Below are positions 1 to 5,374 of a stretch of 8,475 nt of DNA, in pieces (the stretch's first letter is position 1; every line of letters starts with the position of its first letter). A model generated the notes under the pieces. It did no database searches, was not told where the DNA came from, and was given only the letters and a program-made list of their open reading frames with translations. A program made the position numbers and the translations under genes. Origin of the DNA: UBA7398 sp964632545 (lineage in GTDB: Bacteria > Actinomycetota > Actinomycetes > Nanopelagicales > Nanopelagicaceae); contig CAZWBQ010000029.1 in NCBI GenBank assembly GCA_964632545.1, positions 1 through 8,475 on the forward strand, written 5' to 3'.

Positions 1-68
1 GACATTTACTAGATTTTGAACCATTCGTCGGTTAAATAGACTTGGAACGCTTGCGTACTCCTGGCCTG

Positions 69-94
69 CCTCTTTATATAGATATATAAAGAGG
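69..94. repeat. 26-bp palindrome upstream of NTF2-like gene
   Basis: CCTCTTTATATA (69-80) is followed by a GA centre and then its exact reverse complement TATATAAAGAGG (83-94), giving a perfect 12-bp inverted repeat. No T-tract follows on either strand, so it does not look like an intrinsic terminator. It contains a possible -10 (TATATA at 75-80) that sits 18 bases after a TTGCGT (51-56), so a dimeric regulator bound here would cover the promoter. An operator is my preferred reading; an mRNA hairpin is the alternative. The regulator is unknown. Confidence 0.6.
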
Positions 95-185
95 TAAAAA
101 TCTATTGTTATTACTAGATAAAGGTCTACTCTTTCAAAGAGCCTCGAAGATTTTGAGATCTCAAGTCAGGCGAAAGGTAGAGAAT

Positions 186-560
186 ATGTCAGAGGCTAAA
201 ACTGAGATTACCCGTCTTATCAATTTATATATTGATGGGGCTGGAAAAGGTGATGCAAGTAAATTAAATGAAGCATTCCATTCAAGTGCACGTTGGTTTG
301 GCACAATGAGTGGTGTTGATTACGACATGGATAAAGCTGGTTTCGTTGCGTTAATGGTTGAATCTCCAGGAGATGCTGGCCAACTAACTGCAAAGATCAC
401 TGATATTCAAATTGATGGAACCGTTGCTGTGGCCACAGTCAAAGAAGAAGGTTTTTGGGGAACCCTCTCATTTACTGATTACTTTACGCTTTCTATTCTT
501 GATGGTCATTGGCAAATTACTTGTAAAACCTTTGCTCATACAGGTGGAGTTCACGCTTAG
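186..560 (+). CDS. NTF2-like (SnoaL / lumazine-binding-like) small protein
   Basis: This encodes 124 residues of the NTF2-like alpha+beta fold, most like the actinobacterial 'nuclear transport factor 2 family' or 'putative lumazine-binding' proteins. It starts with an amphipathic helix (about 5-19) and the typical GAGKGDASKLNEAFHSSA segment leading to an aromatic pocket (RWFGTMSG, 36-43). Beta strands follow: about 68-76, 79-87, 92-102 (WGTLSFTDYFT) and 106-114 (GHWQITCKTF, ending at 116). Members can be enzymes such as isomerases or hydrolases, or ligand-binding proteins, and nothing here fixes a reaction or substrate. The reading frame is open from a TTG at 105, but I chose ATG 186 because GAAAGG (172-177) lies 8 bases upstream and the domain begins immediately after it. 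There is no signal peptide, so it is probably cytoplasmic. It is probably monocistronic, with a terminator 29 bases downstream. Confidence 0.8.
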   Translation: MSEAKTEITRLINLYIDGAGKGDASKLNEAFHSSARWFGTMSGVDYDMDKAGFVALMVESPGDAGQLTAKITDIQIDGTVAVATVKEEGFWGTLSFTDYFTLSILDGHWQITCKTFAHTGGVHA

Positions 561-581
561 AACTCCTGTCTAATATTTAAG

Positions 582-617
582 AAAAAAAAGCTGAAGCTTA
601 GATGCTCAGCCTTTTTT
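582..617. terminator. Bidirectional intrinsic terminator (NTF2-like gene / tRNA-Lys)
   Basis: GCTGA(a)GC (590-597) pairs with GCTCAGC (604-610) around the loop TTAGAT, with one bulged A. The stem is flanked by an A-tract (582-589) and a T-tract (612-617), so it works in both directions. On the plus strand it ends the NTF2-like transcript. On the minus strand it lies about 75 bases past tRNA-Lys with an eight-T tail. Confidence 0.8.
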
Positions 618-691
618 CTTATTTTAAACCTTTAAAATTAATTGATAAACATCCAGAAATTGAATCAATATTTAGGGTTGAGCAAGATAAG

Positions 692-764
692 TGGGTTGTG
701 AGGGACTCGAACCCCCGACCCGGTGATTAAGAGTCACCTGCTCTACCAACTGAGCTAACAACCC
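692..764 (-). tRNA. tRNA-Lys (anticodon CTT)
   Basis: This is a full 73-base cloverleaf on the minus strand. The acceptor GGGTTGT (from 764) pairs with ACAACCC (to 693), with discriminator A from position 692. The D arm is GCTC/GAGC. The anticodon stem GGTGA/TCACC is perfect around loop CTCTTAA, giving anticodon CTT, which reads AAG. The T arm is GGGGG/CCCTC with one G-U pair around TTCGAGT. CCA is not encoded; the next bases are CTT. I could not find a convincing -10 in the about 100 bases upstream. The nearest candidate termination signal is the hairpin at 582-617. Confidence 0.97.
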
Positions 765-870
765 GGATGTTTTGCGTACTTGGGGAGAGTGCGCTCGACG
801 TAAGGCGAAACCCTACCAGCGCCAAGCCTGCGCTAATGACAATCGTGAATGGGTGCGGCATCATCGAGAT

Positions 871-1542
871 ATGAAGAAATTCAGCGCATGGCAGGTGGTT
901 ATTGCCCTGACATTGGGCGTTGCGACGCAAGTAAGTGGCTTCGGAATGCAAAGTGTTTCTGGCGCTGGTTTAAATGCGCTCGCTGCAATTGATCAATTAC
1001 CGGTAAAGGGGCGCGCACCGAAAACGGGATATTCGCGGGCCGAGTTTGGGAGCGCATGGGCAGATGTAGATAAGAATGGTTGCGATACTCGAAACGATAT
1101 TTTGCGTCGGGATTTAACGGCGGTTATTTATAAAGTAAAGACCCACGATTGCGTGGCGCTGACTGGCGTATTGATCGATCCATATTCGGGAACGACTATT
1201 TCATTTGTTCGGGGAAGCGTTACGAGTATGGAAGTGCAGATTGATCATGTTGTTGCACTCTCAAATGCTTGGCAGACCGGTGCGTTTGCACTTAATGCGG
1301 AAGTGCGAAAAGCGCTTGCAAATGATCCGTTGAATTTGTTGGCGGTAAAGGGATCGCTCAATCAACAGAAAAGTGATGGCGATGCTGCAACATGGTTGCC
1401 ACCGTTGAAAAGTTTTAGATGTACATATGTGGCGCGACAAGTTGCGGTTAAGTTGAAATATAAATTATGGATTACTGCGCCAGAAAAGATTGCGATGGTG
1501 AAAGTGTTAAGTACTTGTCCTAAGTTGGCGTTACCAAGTTAG
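871..1542 (+). CDS. Exported HNH endonuclease family protein (DUF1524 / GmrSD C-terminal-like)
   Basis: The 223-residue product has an N-terminal K-K then a hydrophobic segment (about 7-24), fitting a Sec signal or membrane anchor; no clear AxA cleavage site is visible. The rest matches the small secreted actinobacterial HNH proteins: W-A-D-V-D-K-N-G-C-D-T-R-N (63-75), I-D-H-V-V (124-128, with D125 and H126 as likely metal and general-base residues), N151-D-P-L-N155-L (151-156), N164 and K167, then W175-L-P-P178. C71/C94 and C184/C216 could form disulfides, as expected for an exported protein. The family is expected to cut DNA, but substrate specificity cannot be read from sequence. I chose ATG 871: upstream frame 772-870 would place non-signal sequence first. 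There is no Shine-Dalgarno, but CATCAT (859-864) sits exactly where a -10 would make the transcript begin at the A of ATG. It converges on tRNA-His; only a weak CAAG/CTTG hairpin (1535-1548) followed by CGTTTT is present downstream. Confidence 0.82.
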   Translation: MKKFSAWQVVIALTLGVATQVSGFGMQSVSGAGLNALAAIDQLPVKGRAPKTGYSRAEFGSAWADVDKNGCDTRNDILRRDLTAVIYKVKTHDCVALTGVLIDPYSGTTISFVRGSVTSMEVQIDHVVALSNAWQTGAFALNAEVRKALANDPLNLLAVKGSLNQQKSDGDAATWLPPLKSFRCTYVARQVAVKLKYKLWITAPEKIAMVKVLSTCPKLALPS

Positions 1543-1560
1543 TTCTTGCGTTTTATAAAG

Positions 1561-1637
1561 TGGGGTGAGCGACGGGGCTCGAACCCGCGACATCCCGGAC
1601 CACAACCGGGTGCTCTACCAGCTGAGCTACGCCCACC
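1561..1637 (-). tRNA. tRNA-His (anticodon GTG), CCA encoded
   Basis: Minus-strand cloverleaf with acceptor GTGGGCG (1636-1630) pairing with CGCTCAC (1571-1565; one G-U). The extra G at -1 (1637) faces discriminator C73 (1564), the hallmark identity pair of tRNA-His. The anticodon stem CCCGG/CCGGG is perfect around TTGTGGT, giving GTG. The T arm is GCGGG/CCCGT around TTCGAGC. Positions 1563-1561 read CCA, so the 3' end is encoded, unlike the other two tRNAs here. It lies 42 bases after the orn stop, a neighbourhood conserved in many Actinobacteria. Confidence 0.97.
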
Positions 1638-1669
1638 ATGTTTTGATATTTAGTTTTGAACAAGTGCTG

Positions 1670-1675
1670 ATTGTA
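1670..1675 (-). promoter_or_regulatory. Putative -10 element for tRNA-His
   Basis: The minus strand reads TACAAT, matching five of six consensus positions, 32 bases before the tRNA 5' end and between it and the orn stop codon. It is preceded by GG, giving GGTACAAT, the same octamer found upstream of tRNA-Arg. No good -35 is visible at 17 or 18 bases. This would let tRNA-His be transcribed independently of orn. Confidence 0.5.
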
Positions 1676-1679
1676 CCTG

Positions 1680-2246
1680 TTACTTATCGGGGCTTGATTT
1701 ACTCGCGAAAATCACGCTCCGGTAGTACTTCAACTCCTCAATCGAATCCTGCACATCGCCCATTGCGCGGTGATTGCCGGTTTTCTTTGGTGCGTTGAAA
1801 TAGGCCGAGGCATACCAACGGCGGGCGAGTTCTTTAATGGAGGAGACATCGACAATTCGATAGTGGAGGAAGGCATCAAGAAGTGGCATATCGCGGGCGA
1901 TGAAGTTTCGGTCGGTTGAAATCGAGTTGCCCGCTAACGGGGATTTGCCGGCTTCGACGCCGACGGATTCAAGGTGGGCAATTACCTTTGCCTCGGCATC
2001 GGCGAGGGTGGTTCCGCTAGATATAAGAGGTAAGAGTCCAGATTCGGTATGCATATTAGTTACAAACTCATTCATGCCTGCAAGTTTTTCGGGGGTAGTG
2101 GCGATCACGATATCGAGGCCATCGCCGATTGGGTTTAGTTCGGAATCGGTAACTTGGACTGCGATTTCGACGAGGGCATCATCTTTTAGGGAGAGCCCGG
2201 TCATTTCGCAATCGATCCAAATTAGGTGGGGATTGTCTATGGCCAT
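1680..2246 (-). CDS. orn: Oligoribonuclease (DEDDh 3'-5' exoribonuclease)
   Basis: Orn degrades 2-5-nt RNA oligonucleotides, including the pGpG made from cyclic di-GMP in bacteria that use it, finishing mRNA turnover in the cytoplasm. The 188-residue protein matches the usual family length. All DEDDh catalytic residues are present: D12 and E14 in W-I-D-C-E-M-T-G-L, D112 in S-I-S-T-D-R-N-F, and H159 and D164 in N-H-R-A-M-G-D-V-Q-D-S. The family signature Y-R-I-V-D-V-S-S (129-136) is also present. ATG 2246 is the only sensible start: an in-frame stop lies four codons upstream. There is no Shine-Dalgarno, and the -10 TAGAGT places the transcription start at the A of ATG, so the mRNA is probably leaderless. 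It diverges from pstC, 91 bases away, and is followed by tRNA-His. Confidence 0.96.
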   Translation of the reverse strand: MAIDNPHLIWIDCEMTGLSLKDDALVEIAVQVTDSELNPIGDGLDIVIATTPEKLAGMNEFVTNMHTESGLLPLISSGTTLADAEAKVIAHLESVGVEAGKSPLAGNSISTDRNFIARDMPLLDAFLHYRIVDVSSIKELARRWYASAYFNAPKKTGNHRAMGDVQDSIEELKYYRSVIFASKSSPDK

Positions 2247-2252
2247 GGGCGA

Positions 2253-2258
2253 ACTCTA
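2253..2258 (-). promoter_or_regulatory. orn -10 element, leaderless configuration
   Basis: On the minus strand this reads TAGAGT (TANNNT). Its last base is seven positions before the A of the orn ATG at 2246, so the predicted +1 is the first base of the start codon. The -35 expected 17 bases upstream (2276-2281, TGAACG) is poor and lies inside the pstC PHO box. Confidence 0.55.
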
Positions 2259-2260
2259 TA

Positions 2261-2272
2261 AGTGAATTCACT
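2261..2272. repeat. 12-bp perfect palindrome in orn-pstC intergenic region
   Basis: AGTGAATTCACT is its own reverse complement. Its right half forms most of the core of the first PHO-box unit on the plus strand (ATTCACT, 2266-2272). Its left half is the same ATTCACT core on the minus strand, pointing at orn, just upstream of the orn -10. It may be an inverted PhoP half-site or chance overlap. Confidence 0.5.
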
Positions 2273-2298
2273 ATTCGTTCACCTTCTATTAACCACTG
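2266..2298 (+). promoter_or_regulatory. PHO box (three 11-bp direct repeats) upstream of pstCAB
   Basis: Three consecutive 11-base units read ATTCACTATTC (2266-2276), GTTCACCTTCT (2277-2287) and ATTAACCACTG (2288-2298). The middle unit carries the actinobacterial PhoP core GTTCACC, and the others match five of the seven core bases with the same 11-base phase. In Streptomyces such direct repeats bind phosphorylated PhoP and activate genes under phosphate limitation. The box ends 39 bases before the pstC start. Binding by PhoP is inferred, as no regulator gene is in view. Confidence 0.75.
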
Positions 2299-2325
2299 AG
2301 AGAGGCGGCGTGCCCCACTTAATAG

Positions 2326-2331
2326 CAGTAT
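2326..2331 (+). promoter_or_regulatory. Candidate -10 for leaderless pstCAB mRNA
   Basis: CAGTAT ends seven positions before the GTG of pstC, so transcription would start on the start codon. The match to TATAAT is modest (A2, A5, T6), as expected for an activator-dependent promoter. No Shine-Dalgarno precedes the GTG, which supports a leaderless reading. TAATAG at 2320-2325 is an alternative. Confidence 0.35.
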
Positions 2332-2337
2332 CGCCGC

Positions 2338-3321
2338 GTGAGTTCAATTTCGCCTGACCGGTCTGCCGTAACTCCGCGAGAGATATTTACTAAGCCACGA
2401 GTATCGGATCGCGTATTTAGAGGCGTATTAAATGTAATGAGTTTCTCTTCGCTTGCAATTTTAACTTTAATTGGATCATTTTTAATGTTGCGCGGATTTC
2501 AAGTTTTCAAAGGCGAAGGCTTAAGTTTTATAACTGGCTTTGAATGGACTAGCGCAGTAAATGATGGGGTAGAAACTTCAACCTTTGGTCTTGGCTCGAT
2601 GCTAATTGGGACTTTATTAATTTCGGCAACTGCGTTAGTTGTTGGCGTCCCACTATCGGTATTGACCGCGCTATATTTAAATTTCTACGCACCAATGTTT
2701 ATCCGTAAATTCCTAACGACTGTGTTAGATCTAATGGCCGCATTCCCATCAATTCTTTATGGGTTATGGGGTTATTTTATTTTGATGCCGATGGCTGAAT
2801 ATTGGGCGAAGCTACTTAACCGATATTTAGGTTGGATTCCAATATTTTCAGTTCCACAACCAGCATTTACGCGCTCACCATTTGTCGCTGGGCTAGTGCT
2901 TGCAATCATGATTATTCCGATTGTCACTTCAGTATCACGTGAAGTCTTCTCGCAAACTCCACTCGATCGAATTCAAGCTGCTTATGCACTCGGGGCGACT
3001 AAATGGGCAATGATTAAAACTGTTGTATTGCCATTTGGATCTAGCGGCGTTGTTGGTGGCGCAATGCTTGGACTAGGACGCGCGATGGGTGAAACTGTCG
3101 CGGTATATATGGTTTTAAATATTGCATTTACTGCGAACTTAAAAGTTCTTTATGGCGTTGGTGGCAATGTTGCTTCAATGATTGTTTCTAGATGGGGCGA
3201 ATCAACTTTGCTTGAATCTAAAGCGTTATTGGCTGCTGGGTTTGTGTTGTTCGTTATGACCCTAGCCGTTAATTTCTTAGCAAATTTCATAGTAAAACGC
3301 GCTGTTAAGTCAGGTAAATAA
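2338..3321 (+). CDS. pstC: Phosphate ABC transporter permease PstC
   Basis: PstC is one of two membrane subunits forming the channel of the high-affinity PstSCAB phosphate importer. The 327-residue protein has a cytoplasmic N-terminus (1-28), then a first membrane segment (about 32-52). The BPD permease core follows from about 85, including F-P-S-I-L-Y-G (136-142) and I-I-P-I-V-T-S-V-S-R-E-V (192-203). The EAA-type loop A-L-G-A-T-K-W (217-223) then K-T-V-V-L-P (227-232) docks on PstB. G-R-A-M-G-E-T (247-253) is typical of Pst permeases. The GTG start at 2338 gives the normal family length; the first in-frame ATG (residue 34) would cut into the first membrane segment. It is first in pstC-pstA-pstB, its stop codon directly abutting the pstA ATG, and is preceded by a PHO box. 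Confidence 0.95.
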   Translation: MSSISPDRSAVTPREIFTKPRVSDRVFRGVLNVMSFSSLAILTLIGSFLMLRGFQVFKGEGLSFITGFEWTSAVNDGVETSTFGLGSMLIGTLLISATALVVGVPLSVLTALYLNFYAPMFIRKFLTTVLDLMAAFPSILYGLWGYFILMPMAEYWAKLLNRYLGWIPIFSVPQPAFTRSPFVAGLVLAIMIIPIVTSVSREVFSQTPLDRIQAAYALGATKWAMIKTVVLPFGSSGVVGGAMLGLGRAMGETVAVYMVLNIAFTANLKVLYGVGGNVASMIVSRWGESTLLESKALLAAGFVLFVMTLAVNFLANFIVKRAVKSGK

Positions 3322-4359
3322 ATGACAACTTACGCGCCAACTAAACCATGGAAACTTACTAGGGTTGATATGAGTAAGAATGTAATTGGAATAATTATCT
3401 CGATGATTGCCTCATATTTAGTAGTTGAGGTTACGCCAATGAAGGGCAAGTTGGCTTATGCATTTCTATTCTTCTTTTTTGCAACGGCAATTCAAGTCAT
3501 AATGAAGTGGTTCGCTCGTGGCCGAGTGGCTGCGGTTGATGGGTTAGCAAGTTCAATTGCGTTAACTGGTGGCATCATTGTTTTCTTACCAGTAATAAGC
3601 ATTCTCTTTACAACTATCAGTAAAGGAATCAAAGGGCTGCATTTAACTTTGTTCACTGAAACGATGGAAAAATCTTCTTACCTAGATCCAATTGGTATGG
3701 GTGGAATATTGCATGCAATTGTTGGCACGATGTACATGATTATTATCGCCTCAATAATTAGCGTGCCACTATCAATTTTAACTGCGCTCTATTTAACTGA
3801 GATTAAAGGAAAAGCTGCTGCGTTTATCCAATTCTTAGTACAGGCAATGAGCGGCGTGCCATCGGTTGTAGCCGGTATCTTTATTTACGCAGCGTTCTTA
3901 CTTAATACCAGCTTCCGTGGATCTGGTCTTACTGGTGCGCTGCCACTTGCAATTTTGATGATTCCAACAGTAACTCGTACTGCGCAGGAAGTTTTGTTAT
4001 TGATTCCAAATGATTTGCGCGAAGCTGGTCAAGCACTCGGAGCGACACAATGGAAAACTGTGATGTTGATTGTAGTTCCAGCCGCTCGAAGCGGTTTGGT
4101 AACGGCAGTAATTCTTGGTGTTGCTCGAATCGCGGGTGAAACTGCGCCACTGCTATTCACTATTGGTGGTTCAGATAAAGTGAATTGGAATCCAATAAAC
4201 GGACCGCAGAGTGCGCTGCCATATTATGTTTGGAAAGGCTTAATTTCTGGAACTCCAGAAGCGGTTCAACGAGCTTGGACTGCAATCTTGGTACTACTGA
4301 TGATTGTGCTCTTCTTCTTTTCAATTGCACGATATTTTTCGAGACAGCGGGTTAAGTAA
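3322..4359 (+). CDS. pstA: Phosphate ABC transporter permease PstA
   Basis: PstA pairs with PstC to form the membrane pore of the phosphate importer. Evidence includes S-V-P-L-S-I-L-T-A-L-Y-L (147-158), the M-S-G-V-P-S-V-V-A-G segment (176-185), the EAA loop E-A-G-Q-A-L-G-A-T-Q-W (234-244) and A-R-I-A-G-E-T-A-P-L (268-277). At 345 residues it is some 45-50 residues longer than typical PstA proteins. The excess is N-terminal and holds two extra predicted membrane segments (about 20-37 and 44-62) before the usual first helix (about 78-98). ATG 3322 begins directly after the pstC stop, with an AGG at 3312-3314 as a modest ribosome site. It overlaps pstB by one base, so the three genes are almost certainly co-translated from one mRNA. 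Confidence 0.95.
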   Translation: MTTYAPTKPWKLTRVDMSKNVIGIIISMIASYLVVEVTPMKGKLAYAFLFFFFATAIQVIMKWFARGRVAAVDGLASSIALTGGIIVFLPVISILFTTISKGIKGLHLTLFTETMEKSSYLDPIGMGGILHAIVGTMYMIIIASIISVPLSILTALYLTEIKGKAAAFIQFLVQAMSGVPSVVAGIFIYAAFLLNTSFRGSGLTGALPLAILMIPTVTRTAQEVLLLIPNDLREAGQALGATQWKTVMLIVVPAARSGLVTAVILGVARIAGETAPLLFTIGGSDKVNWNPINGPQSALPYYVWKGLISGTPEAVQRAWTAILVLLMIVLFFFSIARYFSRQRVK

Positions 4360-5243
4360 TGAGTGATCAAATGAAAGATGGGGAAGAGATGTCAACCACA
4401 AATGTAACTGGGTCAAAATCCTTGTCGGATGTTGCGGCAAACCGGATGCGTGATTTCGAACCGGGCACCACACCGATCGGCACAGGTCTAGAAGCTAGAA
4501 ATATTCATGCTTGGTTCGGTAATCATCTCGCAGTCGAAGATATTTCTTTAGATTTCAACGCTGGCACTGTTACAGCGCTAATTGGTCCATCTGGATGCGG
4601 TAAATCAACTTTCATCCGCACAATTAACCGAATGCATGAATTTATTCCAGGTGCTGCAATGGCGGGCGAAGTTCTATTAAACGGTGAAGATGTTTATGCT
4701 CGAGGCGTCGATGTAACCAAAATTCGTTTGAAAATCGGTATGGTTTTCCAGAAGCCAAATCCATTTCCATCAATGACAATTGGTGAGAACGTTTTATCAG
4801 GGTTGAAATTAGCGCAATTAAAAGTGGCAGATAAAGATGCTCTGATGGAAGATTGTTTGGAACGAGCTGGACTCTGGAGCGAAGTTAAAGATCGCCTTGG
4901 CGCACATGCCGGTGGCTTATCTGGCGGTCAGCAGCAACGGCTATGTATTGCGCGATCACTTGCGGTAAACCCGAAGGTGCTCTTGATGGATGAGCCATGT
5001 TCCGCACTCGACCCAGGATCAACGCTACGGATCGAAGAAACAATTCACGAACTTTCAAAGTCAATGACAATCATCATTGTCACCCACAATATGCAACAAG
5101 CTGCGCGTGTAAGTGATTACACAGCCTTCTTTTTATCTGATGGCGGGCCAGGAAAGCTTGTCGAAGTTGGACCAACCAATGAAATTTTCTCAAGGCCTAA
5201 GGATCAACGGACTGAGAACTACGTCTCTGGACGGTTTGGTTAA
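4359..5243 (+). CDS. pstB: Phosphate ABC transporter ATP-binding protein PstB
   Basis: PstB hydrolyses ATP on the cytoplasmic face to drive phosphate import. All ABC motifs are intact: Walker A G-P-S-G-C-G-K-S-T (76-84), Q-loop Q131 in F-Q-K-P-N-P-F-P, signature L-S-G-G-Q (187-191), Walker B L-L-M-D-E-P (208-213), D-loop S-A-L-D (215-218) and H-loop H243. The Q-K-P-N-P-F-P and C-S-A-L-D-P motifs are characteristic of PstB. At 294 residues it is longer than the usual 250-260 because of a polar, probably unstructured N-terminus (1-40). ATG 4359 overlaps the pstA stop (TAATG) and is my choice; ATG 4389 (residue 11) preceded by GGGGAAGAG is a credible alternative. pstS follows after 132 non-coding bases. 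Confidence 0.96.
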   Translation: MSDQMKDGEEMSTTNVTGSKSLSDVAANRMRDFEPGTTPIGTGLEARNIHAWFGNHLAVEDISLDFNAGTVTALIGPSGCGKSTFIRTINRMHEFIPGAAMAGEVLLNGEDVYARGVDVTKIRLKIGMVFQKPNPFPSMTIGENVLSGLKLAQLKVADKDALMEDCLERAGLWSEVKDRLGAHAGGLSGGQQQRLCIARSLAVNPKVLLMDEPCSALDPGSTLRIEETIHELSKSMTIIIVTHNMQQAARVSDYTAFFLSDGGPGKLVEVGPTNEIFSRPKDQRTENYVSGRFG

Positions 5244-5252
5244 GCCAAATTC

Positions 5253-5274
5253 GTTAACCAATTGTTCACCTATT
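5253..5274 (+). promoter_or_regulatory. PHO box (two 11-bp direct repeats) upstream of pstS
   Basis: GTTAACCAATT (5253-5263) is followed directly by GTTCACCTATT (5264-5274). Both units carry the GTTNACC core in 11-base phase, the actinobacterial PhoP site. It begins only 10 bases after the pstB stop, giving pstS its own phosphate-starvation input separate from the pstC PHO box. Confidence 0.8.
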
Positions 5275-5293
5275 AGATGGTGGCAATTTGAAT
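5265..5293 (+). promoter_or_regulatory. Putative pstS promoter overlapping the PHO box
   Basis: TTCACC (5265-5270), part of the second PHO-box unit, matches four of six -35 positions. After 17 bases comes TTGAAT (5288-5293), matching four of six -10 positions. The predicted start is near 5300, giving a leader of about 75 bases. A weak -35 embedded in the activator site is the usual PHO-box layout. Confidence 0.5.
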
Positions 5294-5327
5294 TGAGTAA
5301 AGCCGATGTTTCGCTAGAAAATTAACC

Positions 5328-5374
5328 TTGCGTTGTAACTATCCCTCTATTAGTACAACACAACGAAAGGTTGT
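5328..5374 (+). promoter_or_regulatory. Competing hairpins in pstS 5' leader covering the ribosome site
   Basis: Stem A pairs 5328-5341 with 5351-5363: TTG/CAA, one C-A mismatch, GTTGTA/TACAAC, one bulged A, then CTA/TAG, with a 9-base loop. Stem B pairs ACAAC (5360-5364) with GTTGT (5370-5374), holding GAAAG of the Shine-Dalgarno GAAAGG (5365-5370) in its loop. Both stems use bases 5361-5363, so they compete. A translational switch is possible; function is inferred only from complementarity. Confidence 0.4.

Noticed and set aside
105..185. N-terminal extension of the NTF2-like protein from a TTG at 105
   Set aside because: The added 27 residues are not part of the fold, there is no ribosome site before the TTG, and ATG 186 has GAAAGG at good spacing.
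51..780. Nine-base direct repeat TTGCGTACT at 51-59 and 772-780
   Set aside because: The flanks do not match and the length is within chance expectation for this window; no insertion or attachment-site structure surrounds either copy.
840..851. Possible PHO unit (ATTCACGATTG on the minus strand) before the HNH gene
   Set aside because: Only a single unit is present; the adjacent 11-base segments do not carry the core, so there is no direct repeat.
727..951. Minus-strand reading frame across tRNA-Lys and the start of the HNH gene
   Set aside because: It overlaps a tRNA and a well-supported coding region and has no recognisable protein features.
692..1637. Genomic island or integrated element at the tRNA-Lys/tRNA-His locus
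   Set aside because: No integrase, no duplicated tRNA 3' end and no flanking repeats are visible; a single HNH gene is not enough to call an element.
1565..1798. Plus-strand reading frame starting in tRNA-His and running into orn
   Set aside because: It is antisense to a tRNA and to the conserved C-terminal half of orn; its apparent protein is a by-product of those sequences.
1900..2265. Plus-strand reading frame opposite orn
   Set aside because: It lies almost wholly antisense to the conserved orn gene, with no domain and no ribosome site of note.
5321..5341. A third PHO-like unit in the pstS leader (ATTAACCTTGC then GTTGTAACTAT)
   Set aside because: The second half loses the core, and the position would be downstream of the predicted transcription start; the bases are better explained by the hairpin.
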